Shown here in pieces: positions 8,008 to 9,091 of a stretch of 9,091 nt of DNA. The DNA is taken from positions 1-9,091 of the forward strand of contig JAUXEE010000047.1 of NCBI GenBank assembly GCA_030618065.1, given 5' to 3'. The position numbers and the translations under genes were made by a program. The notes under the pieces were generated by a model that did not search any database, was not told the DNA's origin, and saw only the letters and a list, made by a program, of their open reading frames with translations. The stretch comes from Gemmatimonadota bacterium. GTDB lineage: Bacteria; Gemmatimonadota; Gemmatimonadetes; Longimicrobiales; Gaopeijiaceae. The first letter of the stretch is position 1; each line of letters starts with the position of its first letter.

Positions 8008-8354
8008 TCAAGGCCTCCTTTTTTCCATTCGTAGAGAAGTCCGACCGCCAGGACCATGACGAAGAGGGTCACCGCCAAAAAGGCGCTCCAGCCCAGCTCC
8101 CTTACCTGGACCGCCCATGGGATCAGAAACACCGTCTCCAGGTCGAAGACGATGAAGCTGATGGCGACGACGTAGAACTTCACTGAAAAGCGGGCCCGCG
8201 TGTCACCCAACGGAATCATCCCCGACTCGTAGGGCATATCCTTTTGGGGAGTAGGCCTTCGAGGGTTGAGGATAGTGGAGATGGCAACGAAACCGAGAGC
8301 GGCGACCGCCGAGGCCGTGAAGAGAATCAGGAGAGGAACGTAGGATCCCGCCAT
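7998..8354 (-). CDS. nuoA: NADH-quinone oxidoreductase subunit A (NuoA)
   Basis: This is the small three-helix membrane subunit next to NuoH at the quinone-site entrance and the first gene of the operon. The 118-residue length is typical. Hydrophobic helices are at about 5-28, 58-80 and 87-109. The cytoplasmic loop carries the conserved YESG (E43). The second helix has FDLE (D71, E73), the acidic pair counted among the important residues of this family, followed by IPW. The protein ends with the common KKGGLEWD. The ATG has AGGG seven bases upstream and lies about 40 bases downstream of the expected transcription start of the promoter at 8403-8431. Its last codons contain the Shine-Dalgarno and start codon of nuoB. 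Confidence 0.98.
   Translation of the reverse strand: MAGSYVPLLILFTASAVAALGFVAISTILNPRRPTPQKDMPYESGMIPLGDTRARFSVKFYVVAISFIVFDLETVFLIPWAVQVRELGWSAFLAVTLFVMVLAVGLLYEWKKGGLEWD
8014..8020 (-). promoter_or_regulatory. Shine-Dalgarno of nuoB, inside the nuoA coding sequence
   Basis: On the minus strand the bases read AAGGAGG, a full match to the anti-Shine-Dalgarno core, and stand six bases before the GTG at 8007. The same bases encode Lys-Gly-Gly near the NuoA C-terminus. This decides the GTG start of nuoB and implies that NuoB is initiated strongly in its own right despite the rarer start codon and the overlap with nuoA. Confidence 0.85.
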
Positions 8355-8402
8355 GGGAATGCCCTAAACGTTTGTGAGGTCGGTCACTTTTTCGGACGCC
8401 CG

Positions 8403-8431
8403 AATGTAGACGGGCCTCAGGAGAAGGTCAA
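8403..8431 (-). promoter_or_regulatory. Predicted sigma70-type promoter of the nuo operon
   Basis: On the minus strand TTGACC (8431-8426) is followed after exactly 17 bases by TACATT (8408-8403). Each hexamer matches the housekeeping consensus at five of six positions (TTGACA) and four to five of six (TATAAT), with ideal spacing. Transcription would begin near 8396, leaving a leader of about 40 bases to nuoA. This is the best promoter-like pair I found by eye in the intergenic region and it is correctly placed. It rests on sequence match alone. Confidence 0.65.
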
Positions 8432-8620
8432 GCAAAACCCAGGGACCCATCAAGGGAGCCGAACCAGCACGTTCCATGCCGATTTCATAAGCATCAACAA
8501 TGACCGAAGATTCAGGAAAACGGCGGAGAAAGAGGAGTTGATCGAGCCTTTCACAGCAGGCAGGTGAAGGAAAGGACGGGCATGCCGAAGTTGAAGTTAG
8601 TAGTGGTAGTTGTTTGTCGA

Positions 8621-8640
8621 GACGTTTCAGCTGAAACGTC
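8621..8640. repeat. Perfect 20-base palindrome, possible operator
   Basis: GACGTTTCAGCTGAAACGTC equals its own reverse complement with no central spacer. Allowing one mismatched pair, the symmetry extends to 24 bases (8619-8642). It lies about 190 bases upstream of the nuo -35 hexamer. No T-run follows on either strand, and a hairpin would have no natural loop, so a binding site for a dimeric regulator is more likely than a terminator. The regulator is not identifiable. Confidence 0.6.
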
Positions 8641-8677
8641 CCTTCGCTAATGCGACCGGGCAAGGCGGTATAGCGGT

Positions 8678-8691
8678 GTTACCGCGGTAAC
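8678..8691. repeat. Perfect 14-base palindrome, possible operator
   Basis: GTTACCGCGGTAAC is fully self-complementary. On the minus strand it lies between a -35-like CTGACG (8696-8691) and a -10-like TATACC (8672-8667) separated by 18 bases. The left part overlaps a series of GCGGT repeats. Neither hexamer is a strong match, so the promoter reading is tentative; the symmetry itself is certain. Confidence 0.5.
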
Positions 8692-8845
8692 GTCAGTGAG
8701 TCGAACCAGCTGCGACAGGAAGCCCAGGAGACGCACCGGTTTTCAAGTTCGATTCTGGAAGGGGACCGAGAGGTAAAGAAAGACACAACCTCGGCACAGT
8801 CGGCTGCCTGGAAACGCTGATGCCGTCGGAGAATCCTGCCGCGCC

Positions 8846-9091
8846 TCACCCCGGAAGTTTCATCCGACGAACCAGATCCTGGAAGCGCGGGTCGGAGCGC
8901 AGGGAGTCGAAGATCGGAAGCCCCAGGTACGGCATCCATCCGCCACCGTCCGGGTAGGCTCTTTCGAGCCACTCGACGGCACGATCATGGGCCCCTGCGA
9001 AGAGGTATCTGAGCGAGACGGAATAGGCATCTGGGCCGCCTGGTTTCCCAAAGCGACCGGCCATCACTTCTGCGAGCCGTTGCTGTGCACC
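8846..9091 (-). CDS. C-terminal end of a TPR-type protein, 5' part missing
   Basis: The frame is open to the right edge and ends at TGA 8846-8848, giving 81 residues of a C-terminus. It contains one helix-turn-helix repeat of tetratricopeptide type (YSVSLRYLFAGAHDRAVEWL, then ERAYPDGG), followed by MPYLGLPIFDSLRSDPRFQDLVRRM and a short end. The pattern of AhDrAveWLErAY, then a hydrophobic segment, then F-x-LRSDPRFQdLvrRM is a familiar C-terminal ending of large TPR proteins in soil and marine bacteria. These often have an N-terminal Ser/Thr kinase, winged-helix or cyclase domain. None of those domains is visible here, so the function is unknown. An in-frame GTG at 9067 and ATG at 9064 are internal: conserved-looking residues continue upstream. 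There is no evident functional link with nuo. Confidence 0.75.
   Translation of the reverse strand, partial: GAQQRLAEVMAGRFGKPGGPDAYSVSLRYLFAGAHDRAVEWLERAYPDGGGWMPYLGLPIFDSLRSDPRFQDLVRRMKLPG

Larger units (their letters stand above)
8355..8845. other. Intergenic region upstream of nuoA
   Basis: This 491-base stretch separates the nuo operon from the gene on the right, which reads in the same direction. It holds the nuo promoter and short leader (8355-8431), a tandem GAAGTTGAAGTT (8587-8598), a perfect 20-base palindrome (8621-8640), three GCGGT copies (8665, 8673, 8684) and a perfect 14-base palindrome (8678-8691). Open frames in it have poor starts, no recognisable domains and run through the promoter or palindromes, so I call none as a gene. 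I see no convincing rho-independent terminator for the right-hand gene. A weak GGCA/TGCC hairpin followed by a T-rich run lies around 8771-8812 on the minus strand. Confidence 0.7.

Noticed and set aside
8244..8567. Plus-strand frame of 107 codons across the nuoA start
   Set aside because: It is antisense to the start of nuoA and to the promoter, with no protein-family features.
8364..8663. Minus-strand frame of 99 codons between the TPR gene and nuoA
   Set aside because: It starts with TTG, runs through the palindrome and through the nuo promoter, has no recognisable domain, and would end only a few bases before nuoA.
8697..8775. tRNA-like pieces (GTTCGATTC on plus, GGTTCGACTC on minus)
   Set aside because: I could not form a consistent acceptor stem, D-arm and anticodon arm around either piece on either strand, and no CCA-like end is placed correctly.
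8771..8812. Possible rho-independent terminator after the TPR gene (minus strand, GGCA/TGCC hairpin then a T-rich run)
   Set aside because: The stem is only four base pairs with an eight-base loop, and the T-run is interrupted; too weak to call.
1..9091. CRISPR arrays, insertion sequences, phage or defence genes
   Set aside because: There are no regularly spaced repeats, transposase motifs, terminal inverted repeats or defence-type domains; the window is a continuous housekeeping operon plus one gene end.

Overview
The window is almost entirely one minus-strand operon for the proton-pumping NADH:quinone oxidoreductase (respiratory complex I). Reading right to left, the order is nuoA-nuoB-nuoC-nuoD-nuoE-nuoF-nuoG-nuoH-nuoI, the canonical bacterial nuo order, and nuoI is cut by the left edge. 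All eight complete genes are intact. Every iron-sulfur ligand motif I looked for is present: N2 in NuoB, N1a in NuoE, N3 in NuoF, N1b/N4/N5/N7 in NuoG and N6a/N6b in NuoI. Packing is tight: ATGA overlaps join D/E and F/G, E and F abut (TAG directly followed by ATG), A and B overlap by 10 bases, and the gaps at B/C, C/D, G/H and H/I are 12 to 47 bases.

To the right of nuoA is a 491-base intergenic region (8355-8845). It holds a good sigma70-type promoter for the operon (TTGACC, 17-base spacer, TACATT, about 50 bases before the nuoA start) and two perfect palindromes, of 20 and 14 bases, lying further upstream. Right of that is the 3' end of another minus-strand gene. Its product looks like the C-terminus of a large tetratricopeptide-repeat (TPR) protein.

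The proteins would work together as follows. NuoE, F and G form the NADH-oxidising arm: FMN and N3 in NuoF, N1a in NuoE, and the electron wire in NuoG. NuoB, C, D and I link that arm to the quinone site at N2. NuoA and NuoH are the first membrane subunits. The remaining membrane subunits (NuoJ-N) are presumably just beyond the left edge.

The organism is a GC-rich Gram-negative-type bacterium. The full nuoE-F-G module, the short NuoG and the style of the TPR C-terminus suggest a Gemmatimonadota- or Acidobacteriota-like lineage, but this is an inference from general familiarity, not a phylogenetic result. I do not see a new system here. The points worth a second look are the palindromes in the upstream region, the reduced NuoG C-terminal domain, terminal extensions on several subunits, and start-site details.
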